From Symbiodinium natans (lineage: Eukaryota; Sar; Dinophyceae; Suessiales; Symbiodiniaceae), in contig CAJNDS010001118.1 of the NCBI GenBank assembly GCA_905221605.1, positions 1 to 27,500 on the forward strand: DNA of 27,500 nucleotides, read 5' to 3'. Within the stretch, counting starts at the first letter, position 1, and the number at the start of each line of letters is the position of its first letter. Below are positions 8,993-17,370 of this stretch, one piece after another. Below the pieces are notes generated by a model. That model saw nothing but the letters and a program-made list of their open reading frames with translations. It did not search any database and was not told the origin of the DNA. A program made the position numbers and the translations under genes.

Positions 8993-11106
8993 TTCCGAGC
9001 TCTCGTGTCACGGTCCAAAGTGGTCATGCTATGCGAATAATTGCATCGTGCCCCTCTTCGGCATCCCGAGGCCTTCATAAAGTACTTGCAAAGTTCAGCA
9101 CCAGCTTTGTCCTTGATCTTACCGGTCGTAGGACTGCTCCCAGTTGCATCCGCTGCACGAACCTTAGGGGTAGCTGATGATTTTGTTGTTCCAGCTGCAA
9201 GTACCTCCAACTCAGCCTGAAGATGTCGCTGATATGCAACGACCTGATCCAGTGTCGGCTGTCCGTCCAGGCGAAGCGTTGTCCGCAGCATGGCCGTCCT
9301 GAAAGCCGCATCGGCTGAGGCCTGGATATGCCGGTCGGTGAGGGACGCCAAACCCTTCGTTAGGACTGTTGGATCCGGCGGACTCATGCCCACAGCTTGG
9401 CAACGTGCCAACCACCTTGGCCAAGCCCGAAGCAGCGCTATCACATCATCAATCCCATCACCAGAGGTCAGGTAGTCGGAGGGCATCTGTAATCGTCTCA
9501 GCATCTCATGTCTTTCTGCCCCTCCTCCAGGCTGGTACAAGGTGTGAAGTCGAAACAGCATCTTCGGGGTATCTTGTGTTAAGCGCTGCGAGATCATCTC
9601 CTTTTTCAGATCATCTCCCATGGCGCTCAACAGCATTGCTGACACCCTCGCATTGACTCGTACCCACCGTCCTTCACAAAGTCGCTCGGAGCCCACTGTC
9701 CCTATCTGCAGCCTTTCCAACGGTGTAGCACTCAACCATGTAGCATAAGTCTTGCCAACCATTGCCACCACAGAAGCCCACCACTGACTGCTTTGTTCGC
9801 TAACATCAGCCATGACAGAGCCTGCCACTTCTAGCCAGTCTTGGAATTCAAGAGCAGCTGTCGCAGTTGTAGTGGAATCCATCCTCGCCGGCAAAGGGGC
9901 CAAAGCTGTGGTTCCAGGCTTCACGGTCTCGACCTCATTCGACGTTGTGCTCCGGGCCATTGCCTGTAGCTGTAGCTGTTGCAATTGCTGCATGCTCTTC
10001 GTTAAGGCATCCAGGACAGTGCTTTCTGGCGTCGTAGTTGGTCTCGTCGGCGGGGACGGCGTCCTTGGTCGTCCAAGGAGGGCGCTCAACAGACCCGGTC
10101 GATGCTCCGATTCCTCCACCGGCTGCGAGGCTTCCTGGGTCGGGCCAAACGTCATTGGCTCCGGGGCTGATCTTTGGACTGGCGGAGGTTCCGTGGTTGC
10201 AACACGAGGTACAGACGAAGGCTCTGGCCACTGAGGAACTTCTGGCAGCGATCCTCTCATCGATGCACCTGCAGCCATTTCCTCATCTTGTCCAGGGCCT
10301 CCTGGCTGTCTCACCCATGGCGACCAAGTATGATCAGCTCGGCTCTCTCGACATCGTCGCAACTCATCTTGCAACAAAGCGTTGTGTTCCTCAGTTGTTC
10401 TCAGGCGAGCGAGCAGATCTCCCAGCTGTCTCTGTACTTCGGCTTGAATCGCCTCTGCAGGAATCGATGAGGAACTGGGCGCTGAGGTCTCCTGTCGCCT
10501 AGACCTCATTCCAGGCGGGGTTCTCAACGAAAAAGTCGGCCCACCCGGCGGGGCTGGTGAAGAGCGTGAGCTCCCAGCTAAAGGGCTGGGAAACAGCTCC
10601 ACTTGATTGTTCATGGACACATACGATCCAAGTCGTGAAACCCACGAAGGCACTTCCATCCCCGTGAGCCCTGAAAACCATGCACCACGTGTCTGTACCA
10701 TTGATTGCACGGACCGAGGTGTCATGAAACCACTTGTAGTTGGCTGACCCACAGCATCTGTCATCGTTGCGGGCACAGGTGCTCCAGCTGGTTCTGTAGT
10801 CGTCGAAACTTCTTGTCTCGCCTGCTGCAGCTCAGATCTGGTTTCCACCTGCTCCGAATGACCAGTGCCATCGGGCTGGGATCCCATTGGCATCGGGCCA
10901 CAATCTGCTGACCCATAACCAACTGGAACTTCCTCCACCAACCTTGACGCAGAGACAGCAGCTGCTCCACTACTAGAGGCCGCTGCTTCCATATTCATTT
11001 CAGCTGCAAAAGCAGCCCCTGTTGCAGAGTTCGCATCGCCTCTGGTCACACCATTAGGCAAAGCTCCATCTGGTAGCGCTTGGGCAATCATAACCTGAAA
11101 AACCAC
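8644..11106 (-). CDS. gag: Gag polyprotein of the copia element
   Basis: An open frame of 820 codons forms the structural (capsid/nucleocapsid) part of the element. The first ~400 residues are Ala/Ser/Pro/Thr-rich and low complexity, with a short likely coiled coil at about 215-255. A globular, Trp-rich capsid-like region spans about 415-640. Near the end are two zinc-binding motifs: a CCCH finger (C673, C682, C688, H692) and a CCHC knuckle (C706-x2-C709-x4-H714-x4-C719), the usual copia nucleocapsid signature. The first ATG (11106) is inside the LTR; the next (11091) is five bases past it and may be the true start. The frame stops at 8644 within the region where the protease frame (-1) is already open (8644-8992). 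Gag-Pol would therefore need a -1 shift, or this copy has a one-base indel; I see no classic slippery heptamer at the stop. Confidence 0.88.
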   Translation of the reverse strand: MVFQVMIAQALPDGALPNGVTRGDANSATGAAFAAEMNMEAAASSSGAAAVSASRLVEEVPVGYGSADCGPMPMGSQPDGTGHSEQVETRSELQQARQEVSTTTEPAGAPVPATMTDAVGQPTTSGFMTPRSVQSMVQTRGAWFSGLTGMEVPSWVSRLGSYVSMNNQVELFPSPLAGSSRSSPAPPGGPTFSLRTPPGMRSRRQETSAPSSSSIPAEAIQAEVQRQLGDLLARLRTTEEHNALLQDELRRCRESRADHTWSPWVRQPGGPGQDEEMAAGASMRGSLPEVPQWPEPSSVPRVATTEPPPVQRSAPEPMTFGPTQEASQPVEESEHRPGLLSALLGRPRTPSPPTRPTTTPESTVLDALTKSMQQLQQLQLQAMARSTTSNEVETVKPGTTALAPLPARMDSTTTATAALEFQDWLEVAGSVMADVSEQSSQWWASVVAMVGKTYATWLSATPLERLQIGTVGSERLCEGRWVRVNARVSAMLLSAMGDDLKKEMISQRLTQDTPKMLFRLHTLYQPGGGAERHEMLRRLQMPSDYLTSGDGIDDVIALLRAWPRWLARCQAVGMSPPDPTVLTKGLASLTDRHIQASADAAFRTAMLRTTLRLDGQPTLDQVVAYQRHLQAELEVLAAGTTKSSATPKVRAADATGSSPTTGKIKDKAGAELCKYFMKASGCRRGARCNYSHSMTTLDRDTRARKCLQCGAEGHRQKDCPVGKGGSKGKPASGSSPTTTRTSEAGASPSAPTVAAVAAEDKSLAGAPVQGIPWTLDSLVQAAQQIVQAQATSPQAGEPDKSPEKTPSMRVLIVKDIGCVL
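11079..11095 (-). promoter_or_regulatory. Candidate primer-binding site (half initiator tRNA-Met type)
   Basis: Directly after the 5' LTR the element reads GGTTATGATTGCCCAAG. GGTTATG is the complement of CAUAACC, the anticodon-loop segment of initiator tRNA-Met. Drosophila copia is primed by an internal half of that tRNA rather than its 3' end. Only seven bases match clearly. The ATG within this site (11091) is also in the Gag frame, so priming site and possible Gag start overlap. Confidence 0.5.
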
Positions 11107-11390
11107 TGTAAATCAAGGCAGCATGCCAGACTTGAAATCCATGGCTGGAGGCCGCGCGCCCTGATCTTTTGCTTCTGCAAACAACGAAGGTGAATCTGTG
11201 GAAGGCTATGCATAGAAAATCGGTTTTTGTACAGGTGACCGATATGCATGCCTGCTAAGACTTGATGTTGTGTTGTAAATCTTCTGAACATGTGCTCAAG
11301 GGAGCCTTTCGTAGCCCCTCCCTGAATGCAGCCAAGACGGAGCGAAGCGGGCGAAGACATCTGTGTTGAACCTGGCCAGGGCTTTCTTCA
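11096..11390 (-). repeat. 5' LTR of the copia element
   Basis: This 295-bp LTR matches 2245-2539 with no difference that I can find. On the element's strand it starts TGAAGAAAGC and ends GGTTTTTCA. It should hold the promoter and the start of the transcript, but I see no convincing core promoter motif. An ATG inside its last bases (11106) opens the Gag frame. Confidence 0.95.
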
Positions 11391-11395
11391 ACACT
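11391..11395. repeat. Target-site duplication, right copy (ACACT)
   Basis: This exact copy of 2240-2244 directly follows the right LTR. Confidence 0.93.
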
Positions 11396-11459
11396 AGACC
11401 TGCTTACGTCAGCCTTGCAGCCAGACGGGAACGGCCAAACACGGCCGGAACGAGGAAAC

Positions 11460-12084
11460 CCCGCTCCGATGTTGGGATTCTGCCTCCGTAAGCCGCGCAA
11501 GTGTTTGCACATACTTGCAAGCCGAACTGACATGCGAAAGGATCGCGACGATCACGACCCAGTTTGTTGCCGAGAGGAATACCAGCATTACTAGCGGCAT
11601 TGACGCTGTCATGATGGCACTGGCAACCTAACACAAGTCACCCTCAGACCCTCGTCTCGTAAGAAGTCTTTGGAACCGAAATCTCAGAAAAGCCTCGAGA
11701 CAAAGTTCTGTGGCATGTAATTAGGAGGTTCAAGCATACCTCTAAATCTACCCAAGCGCAACAGCGTCGCCTGAACGATGTAGCGCCATCAGCTTCGCTT
11801 TTGCTGTTGGCTGAGATGCAACAAATGGGCAGCATCGGATTTACAACCTCCGCATCTTCAGCCAAGCCAGGCATCAGAATCCCTTATATATACAGTACAT
11901 CCGTCGGTCTTAACGGATTGAGCAGTTTAGCACATCAACAAGCTTCCGCGGAAACCTGAGGTACTACGTCAGCCCAACTGAGTCCAACTGGTCGTTCAGG
12001 GCTTCCTTTCAGCACTGAGGATATGAAAGCGCACGGAAGCATCTTCAGAGCGCCGATCCTCCGACGGTCCCCGCGTTTTTCCAT
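11460..12084 (-). CDS. Candidate 5' exons of the TIR-like/ankyrin gene
   Basis: Three minus-strand blocks join in phase 0 with AG|GT-style junctions: 11956-12084 (starting at ATG 12084), 11740-11847 and 11460-11627. The implied introns are 108 bp (11848-11955, GTTTCC...GCGGAG) and 112 bp (11628-11739, GTATGC...GTGTTAG), close to the clear 100-bp intron at 1406. The third block encodes a strongly hydrophobic stretch (MPLVMLVFLSATNWVVIVAI), a likely membrane helix. After 11459 a GTTTCC donor recurs. With the retrotransposon removed, an intron ending CTTTTCCTGAG before 2196 would also be 112 bp and phase 0, linking these exons to the TIR-like/ankyrin exons in a ~790-aa protein. Alternatively this is a separate short gene or chance open frame; the splice choices are mine and untested. 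Confidence 0.4.
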
Positions 12085-12688
12085 TGCCAGTAGCTGCCAA
12101 TAACGCCGACAGGCTGGGTCTTGGCCACCCCCGAGCAGATGGCCGAGCGGCCGACGGCCGAAATCTTCGCATGGGAGAAGCAAGCGGCTTTGCCGCTGCC
12201 CCTCTTTTGAGGACCCCCCACTTATTTTGGAGAAGACATCTACGTATAATTCAGGGCATTTCAGCTCACGAGCTCCATCTGCTTCCTCTCATTTCCTGAA
12301 CTCCAGAAGTTCACAAAAGTTCAGGATCTCAGAAGTCAGATGCTCAGAGGTCAGAAGGGCGAATCTGGGGAAACCGGCCTTGCTGGACCTCAGGCATCGC
12401 CGCACCCTTGGGCTCTGCGTCTCCTTCTTCCCAAAGCCTGCATACAATTTGAGGGTTCGGGGCCTAGACTCAGGATGAAGCCTCAACAAGGCCTCTAGAT
12501 GCTTCTATAAGGGATCTCTCGGGAGTGGAAGGGTCAAGGAGGGTTTCGGCCTAGCCTAAGCCCTACTTGTCAATTTCTTGTGGCCTCCAACTAACTTCTC
12601 TCAATCCTTGGAGTGTTTGCCCCTTCTCCTGGGGAATCTATTCCGGTTAGCTGCTGGGAGCCCGCTTGGGAGCTGAGGCAGCCATCAC
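12085..12688. other. Intergenic, no gene recognised
   Basis: Between the candidate 5' exon and the transporter's last exon I find only short open frames without protein-like composition. A locally repetitive stretch at about 12295-12350 (TCAGAAG/TTCAGGATCTCAGAAGTCAGATGCTCAGAGGTCAGAAG) consists of imperfect 8-12-bp units. Confidence 0.5.
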
Positions 12689-14602
12689 TCAGTTTAACCA
12701 GTGGGAGAAAAGGAACTGTTCGCCAAGCCGCTCGTTGCAAACAAGCGCTGTGAGGATGAAGCCGCCACCAATGCAGTCGGCTAGTGTGAAGACCTCCCCG
12801 AGATACAGCATCGCCGCGAGCGCAGCCCAGAGAGGCTCCTGCCATGTCAGCTTAAGTCATGTTATGGCATTGGTACTCACCTGACTTCGCTGACATCATG
12901 TGCTGTGCTTTCTGGTGCTTTCTGGTGCGGTCTGCGCTGAGGCGGCAGCAGAAGCCGATATCAGCGAGACCTGAATCGAATCCGCTGCGACCCGTCTCTG
13001 CCAAGCAACCCCTCCCCTCTCCCTTCTTCTTCCCACAGCTTCCCGCACTGAAGCACTTTGGAGGGGTCTCTGCCTCGGAGACTTTGATGCTTTGCACGGC
13101 CCGGTTGGCCAGCAGCATCGTGATGACATTGCCCAGGAAGGTCGAGAAGAGAAGAGGGGGCCAGAGACCTGGGAAGGCTTTTTGTGGCACTCGCACTGAA
13201 CTCCAGGGTTTAGCCACTTCAAGGGTCAAGGCCAAGGCGTGCAAAGATGTTGAAACACCCCTGGGCCTGGGAGCACTCTTGATTCAGAGATCAACATCTC
13301 CCAAGTCACAAATGCAGGCGTACCCCAACGATCCCCACACCCCCTTGCTCTAATGCGCCCCAAGCCCTCTGAATTCGGACTTGGCACCCGGAGTCTGCAA
13401 AATTGCTGGCACCTGACCCAGCCAATCCACTATGCCAGGCGCCCCGTGTTTCCAGCCGATGTCACCAAGGATCCACGTGGCGAAAAGCACCGTAAAACAA
13501 ACAAACTGGATTGCAAGGGATGGCAAGGTGTCGTCTGGGTACTTCTTCATCGTGTCTCCCAACATGTACCACCCAATTCCTATTGCAACTGGCGCAGCTG
13601 AGCAAAGCAAGTCGCCTCGGGTCTGCGCATCTACAAAGAAACAAAATCTGCCACTAGTGCCCTGGCATCTCAAATTTGACCAGCCGCTTTGATGCAGGAG
13701 GCAGCTTTTTCAACATAATTCATCTACGACTCCCGTTGATTTTTAGTGAGCCCCCTTGGGAGATATCTGCACAATCGATGCCCCCAAGTTTTTGCAGGGT
13801 CACCAGCCGATGTCTCCATCGGGCCTCCGGCAAGCTCAAGGAAGCCCACCCCAACCACTGCCATCACTGCAGAGACGACGGTGCCCACTTGGAGGCGCTG
13901 GGCAGCAATGGAGGTGCATGCAGCGACGACAATGGTTTGCAGGGAGCAGATGAAGGCTGCCTTGCCCCCAGTCGTGCCCAAAGTGTAGGCAGTGAAGATG
14001 GCGGCATAGGCGAAGCCGTTCAGGCTGCCAACGATGGCCGAAGTCCGCGCACTTTCTGCGGTGCTGGACCGGAGGACCCAGGGCAGGAGCGGCAACGTCG
14101 CCAAGCTGAAGCGGAGGGCGCCATAGACGATGGGAGCATCCTCCACCTAGACTCCCCTTAGAACCTTAATAAAAATAGTATTTAAAAATATCCTCTTGGG
14201 TTTTATATAAACAAAGATTAGAAAAATGATTCCCAAGGGGGATATAGCCACACCAGCAGCGACGAGCTGATCGATGCCGGCCTTGGTGCTGATGTAGGTG
14301 GCACCCCAGCAAGCGGCATTGAAGGCCGTCACAGACTTCCAGAGAGTCTCCTCACTCTCCTCCTCTTCCCAGGTTGCTTCGAAGCCCTTGGCGGGCTCGG
14401 AAACTCCCCTTGAACTTTGGCCCGTCAAGGGGCCTACAGTCGGGAAGCCATCAGGCCCAGGCCCAAGCCCAAGCCCACGCCTTGCAGATTCCACAAAGGC
14501 AACCGAGTCGTCACGCCACGCGGGGAAAGCTCGAAAAAGGAGACCAAGCGAAGAGGCCAGGAAAATCAGTCTAAGGGGCCTACGAGCTACACCTCTGCGC
14601 AT
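12689..14602 (-). CDS. EamA/DMT-family membrane transporter, five or six exons
   Basis: The exons are 14252-14602, 13804-14146, 13418-13630, 13071-13168 and 12689-12838 (TGA at 12689-12691). Phases agree at each GT-AG junction: introns 14147-14251, 13631-13803 and 13169-13417. A 21-bp micro-exon at 12950-12970 is likely between the last two exons (GC donor). Together they give about 391 aa. The first EamA repeat is seen in FNAACWGATYISTKAG, then PIVYGALRFSLATLPLLPW, then VGVGFLELAG. The second begins GDLLCSAAPVAIGIGWYML and ends with EPLWAALAAMLYLGE and CIGGGFILTALV. About ten hydrophobic helices are expected. The family (drug/metabolite transporters) moves small metabolites; the substrate is unknown. 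The ~100-residue N-terminal extension begins basic, then hydrophobic (LIFLASSLGLLF), like a signal or plastid presequence. The start at ATG 14602 was chosen as the first in-frame ATG. Confidence 0.75.
12950..12970 (-). other. Candidate 21-bp micro-exon of the EamA gene
   Basis: After GATTCAG (acceptor) the seven codons read VSLISAS, followed by GCTGCC (GC donor). Placed between exon 4 (ending VSEA at 13071) and exon 5 (starting EPLWAAL), it supplies the residues that EamA proteins normally have before the EP motif. Exon 4 would then end at a GA dinucleotide, a non-canonical donor. Confidence 0.35.
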
Positions 14603-15833
14603 CAGCTTGGAGTGCTGTACAGGAGCTTGGACCGCAAAGGCTTTCAGGCAGAGCACAGAAGAGCCCAGGAGATGCACATGTAAACATATTATGCCTGGAA
14701 TATGCTTCGCCCGCTACTGGGAGATGACGCTTCTCTGCGAAGCCAACTCGAAAATCATCAAGCCGCACCAGCAACGCCATGCGTACGAGTACAGCATGCG
14801 GGGGCGGAGCCGAGCGATGGGGCTCAGGAGCTTGTTCCCGGGCGAGGTGGGGACTTCTAGGAGTCTAGGATTTTAAGTCTCCTTTCTAGCACATTCTGGG
14901 TGAAGAGAACATGATACCAATATAACCTAACCTTGTTCCAATTTCATCGCGACAACAACATTAATTGCTAATCGAGGGAACTTTCGCCAAGAACTCTGGC
15001 GCACTCCAGGTGGTACAACCAGTAACGTACCCAGTATCAGCAAGTCGTGCCTGGGGACCATCAAACAACAATCCGATCGGTTCTAATTTTGGTTGAAGGG
15101 CAACCAAACCAACATAACGATGGATCGTATTTCTCAAAGAATATCAATGAATGATATATTTCTTCCTGAATTAATACATTTAGGCGTCTATAATATCATC
15201 ATCTGAATTGACAAGAACAATTTTCTGAGAAGATCATACATATATATATATATGTATATACGTACGTGATCAATTATCTCTTAATCATCTTATATGTCAC
15301 AAAAATGGTATATGAAATAAAGAAAGTTGCACCTATAACTAGAATTAATATGTTCTGTCTAGAATTTGGGATCGATTCTACCGATTGATTAGATAGAATA
15401 GATTATACGGGTGCAAACGAGATTATGAAAAATGTGCATGTTGAAAAGATGAGTAAGGATATGGAACGATTGGCCTCGCAGCGGAACCACCATCAGCATG
15501 CCTCATCCTCAGCATCATCCATTTGTCGCAGGAATGCACCCGAACTGTGCTTTTTCACGCCAATCGCGGCACTTAAGCCTCTTGACAAATTACTGGCCGC
15601 TGAACAGGGGGGCTCTCGTGCATCTGTGGCACGAGTTGTGCGAACGTGCAAACGAATTACGCAACCGAGGTGTGGGGTCAGAACCTAGTGGAGAAGGATT
15701 CTTAGAATTGACAGCCCTCGGACCAGAGAGTCCCTGACTGTGCTACATCTACACACTTATGAGAAGTAATTTGTACGGAGCAGGCACAAAGCACAAGGAA
15801 ACATTGTGCGTACCCCCACTGCAAAGAAGCTTG
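14603..15833. other. Intergenic/intronic stretch with AT-rich island
   Basis: The first ~270 bp are GC-balanced without a convincing gene. From about 14880, and most strongly at 15110-15420, the sequence becomes AT-rich, unlike the rest of the window, with a (TA) run at about 15237-15260. On the minus strand a frame from about 15190 to a TAA at about 14962 is open for roughly 80 codons and reads protein-like (LLFDGPQARLADTGYVTG within it), but I recognise no family. On the plus strand, frames at 15425-15688 (ATG start) and 15498-15737 are open; neither is recognisable. Confidence 0.45.
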
Positions 15834-15976
15834 GGGTTTAGGGTTTAGGGTTAGGGTTTAGGGTTTAGGGTTTAGGGTTTAGGGTTTAGGGTTTAGGGTT
15901 TAGGGTTTAGGGTTTAGGGTTTAGGGTTTAGGGTTTAGGGTTTAGGGTTTAGGGTTTAGGGTTTAGGGTTTAGGGT
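15834..15976 (+). repeat. Internal TTTAGGG telomere-type array, ~20 copies
   Basis: Almost perfect tandem TTTAGGG units occupy 143 bp, with one TTAGGG six-base unit near the left end. This is the plant/alveolate-type telomere repeat. Unique sequence on both sides shows the array is interstitial, not a chromosome end. Confidence 0.95.
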
Positions 15977-16118
15977 GAAAGTCCCTGATTTGAGAGTCAA
16001 GGGTCCCAGTTGCGGAACAAGGGTCGCCGGGGGCTCTCGACTCCCTTGTGTGCATGCTGGTCCATGGTTGCCAAGGTGGCATTGCACAAAGTGTTGGCTC
16101 CAAGGACAGGACGAATCC

Positions 16119-16155
16119 GTTTAGGGGGTTTAGGGCCGGGTTTAGGGTTTAGGGC
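16119..16155 (+). repeat. Short degenerate TTTAGGG cluster
   Basis: Four or five TTTAGGG-like units are broken by GG and CCGG insertions, about 140 bp right of the main array and in the same orientation. Confidence 0.8.
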
Positions 16156-16484
16156 TTAAGGAACCAGATGACTTGAAACATCCGCAAGACTGTGTCGATG
16201 CAACCCGTCTCACGGGAAGTTCCCTCCGGCTGAGACTCGTGTAACACATCGAAGCTGAATCTAACCGAGCCATGGTTTGCACCCGTTGGGAACTCTCAAA
16301 CTTCCCGACCGAAAGCGATGGGGTCTTGTAGCTTTGGTGATGGCCGTGCGCGCCATGAGCAACAAACAACCTAGAAGTAATCGCCAACTTGTACCAATCG
16401 TGGTCATGGCAACGAAGCATCTTCTACTGTCAGCTGCGCCCCCCGCTTCTCGAGTTTGCCCTAGTTTTGCCCAACCTTCCCATC

Positions 16485-16565
16485 TTGGTAGCCCAGTAAC
16501 CATATTCTAATTTATAAGGGAACCTTGAACTAAAAAAAGGGTAAAGGGTACTACTGGGCTACCAA
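16485..16565. mobile_element. Small foldback (MITE-like) element, 81 bp
   Basis: Terminal inverted repeats TTGGTAGCCCAGTA (16485-16498) and TACTGGGCTACCAA (16552-16565) are perfect over 14 bp. The flanks are ATC on both sides (16482-16484 and 16566-16568), a possible 3-bp target duplication. There is no coding capacity. Confidence 0.55.
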
Positions 16566-17011
16566 ATCGGCTTCATAGCGCCCTGGGGCTCTCAGCAGCT
16601 CTTGCTAACATCGACCTGGACTCGTGACACGACCAAACAAACTGCACGCAAGAGCCGCCGAGCCGTTACTGTAATGGCCTCAAGACGCTCTGAAAAAAAC
16701 ATCCAGTGGGATGGTCGTCGAGTTGTTAATTGGGCGACTTTGGCCCTTGAAGGCACCCTCTGAGTCACTGCAGGTCTTCGGCAGCTTCCAGTAGCAAGAG
16801 ATGTGGGAGGGCTTGCTTGTCCAAGGCAGCGCTGCGTTCGGGGATCAGCGCTGTGTGGTTGTTGCAAGCTACGACCTCCGAGCTCTCGCCGAACAAGAAG
16901 CTTCCAGGCTGGGGCACGATCCAGCCAGAATCTCCTTGCGACTACTATCAAAACACAAGCGGTCATCAGCTTAAGTGGCTTTTTCCCAACTTACGTCACA
17001 AAGGTACCATT

Positions 17012-17114
17012 TGGGTGGTTGTCAAAATTATGATCCCTTTTGGGGTACCCTAAATATTAGGTGCCGTATTATAATAGGGATCCAAAAAGGGATCATAATT
17101 TTGACAACCACCCA
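17012..17114. mobile_element. Foldback (MITE-like) element with ~32-bp arms, 103 bp
   Basis: The left arm starts TGGGTGGTTGTCAAAATTAT and continues to about 17043. The right arm (about 17082-17114) is its reverse complement with a single T length difference. The ~38-bp loop is AT-rich. ATTT lies on both sides of the GGGTGG...CCACCC core, a possible 4-bp target duplication (or TT if the arm includes the outer T). The transcript would form a near-perfect hairpin. Confidence 0.7.
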
Positions 17115-17370
17115 TTTGGAGGAGCCCCAACTTCCAACATCTCCGAGTTTCTTCCCAGGAGCATTCCTTGCAGACAAGTTGTTGGTGCTGGGCATGCTTT
17201 GCTGCCCAAGTAGTTGAGTGCTCTTGTGGCGAGCGCACGGCCTGCAGTCCAGAAATGATAGTTCTCAAGGTTTCTCACCTAGCTGAGCACAAAGGTGTGG
17301 ATCACTCTGCAGGCCACTTAGATGCTGATATACGCTGATGCTGTCTTGTGGCGACCGGCCAAGCTTCCTT

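Larger units (their letters stand above)
2245..11390 (-). mobile_element. Full-length Ty1/copia LTR retrotransposon, 9,146 bp
   Basis: The element is bounded by two LTRs of 295 bp (2245-2539 and 11096-11390) that I read as identical base for base. Both begin TGAA and end TTCA on the plus strand. The flanks carry a perfect 5-bp duplication, ACACT, at 2240-2244 and 11391-11395. Transcription runs on the minus strand: 5' LTR 11096-11390, then Gag, protease, methyltransferase-like, integrase, oxygenase-like, reverse transcriptase, RNase H and C-terminal extension, then a GAGGAGGAG purine tract against the 3' LTR. Integrase before reverse transcriptase places it in the copia (Pseudoviridae-type) order. 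Identical LTRs and an intact duplication mean a recent insertion, yet the coding region is in three frames: Pol part 1 is -1 to Gag, and Pol part 2 is +1 to Pol part 1. Confidence 0.95.
15977..17011. other. Stretch without a confident gene
   Basis: The sequence has several overlapping open frames on both strands, none decisive. The most protein-like is a minus-strand frame from about 16944 to a TGA at about 16770 (GWIVPQPGSFLFGE within it), preceded by GATAG/TAG acceptor-like sequence. It may be a last exon. A minus-strand ATG near 16417 opens a short signal-peptide-like frame (WRLLLGCLLLM). I cannot assign either. Confidence 0.3.

Noticed and set aside
11878-11900. TATATATAAGGG as a TATA-box promoter for the minus-strand exon
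   Set aside because: Dinoflagellate genes generally lack TATA boxes, and in the favoured model this lies inside an intron.
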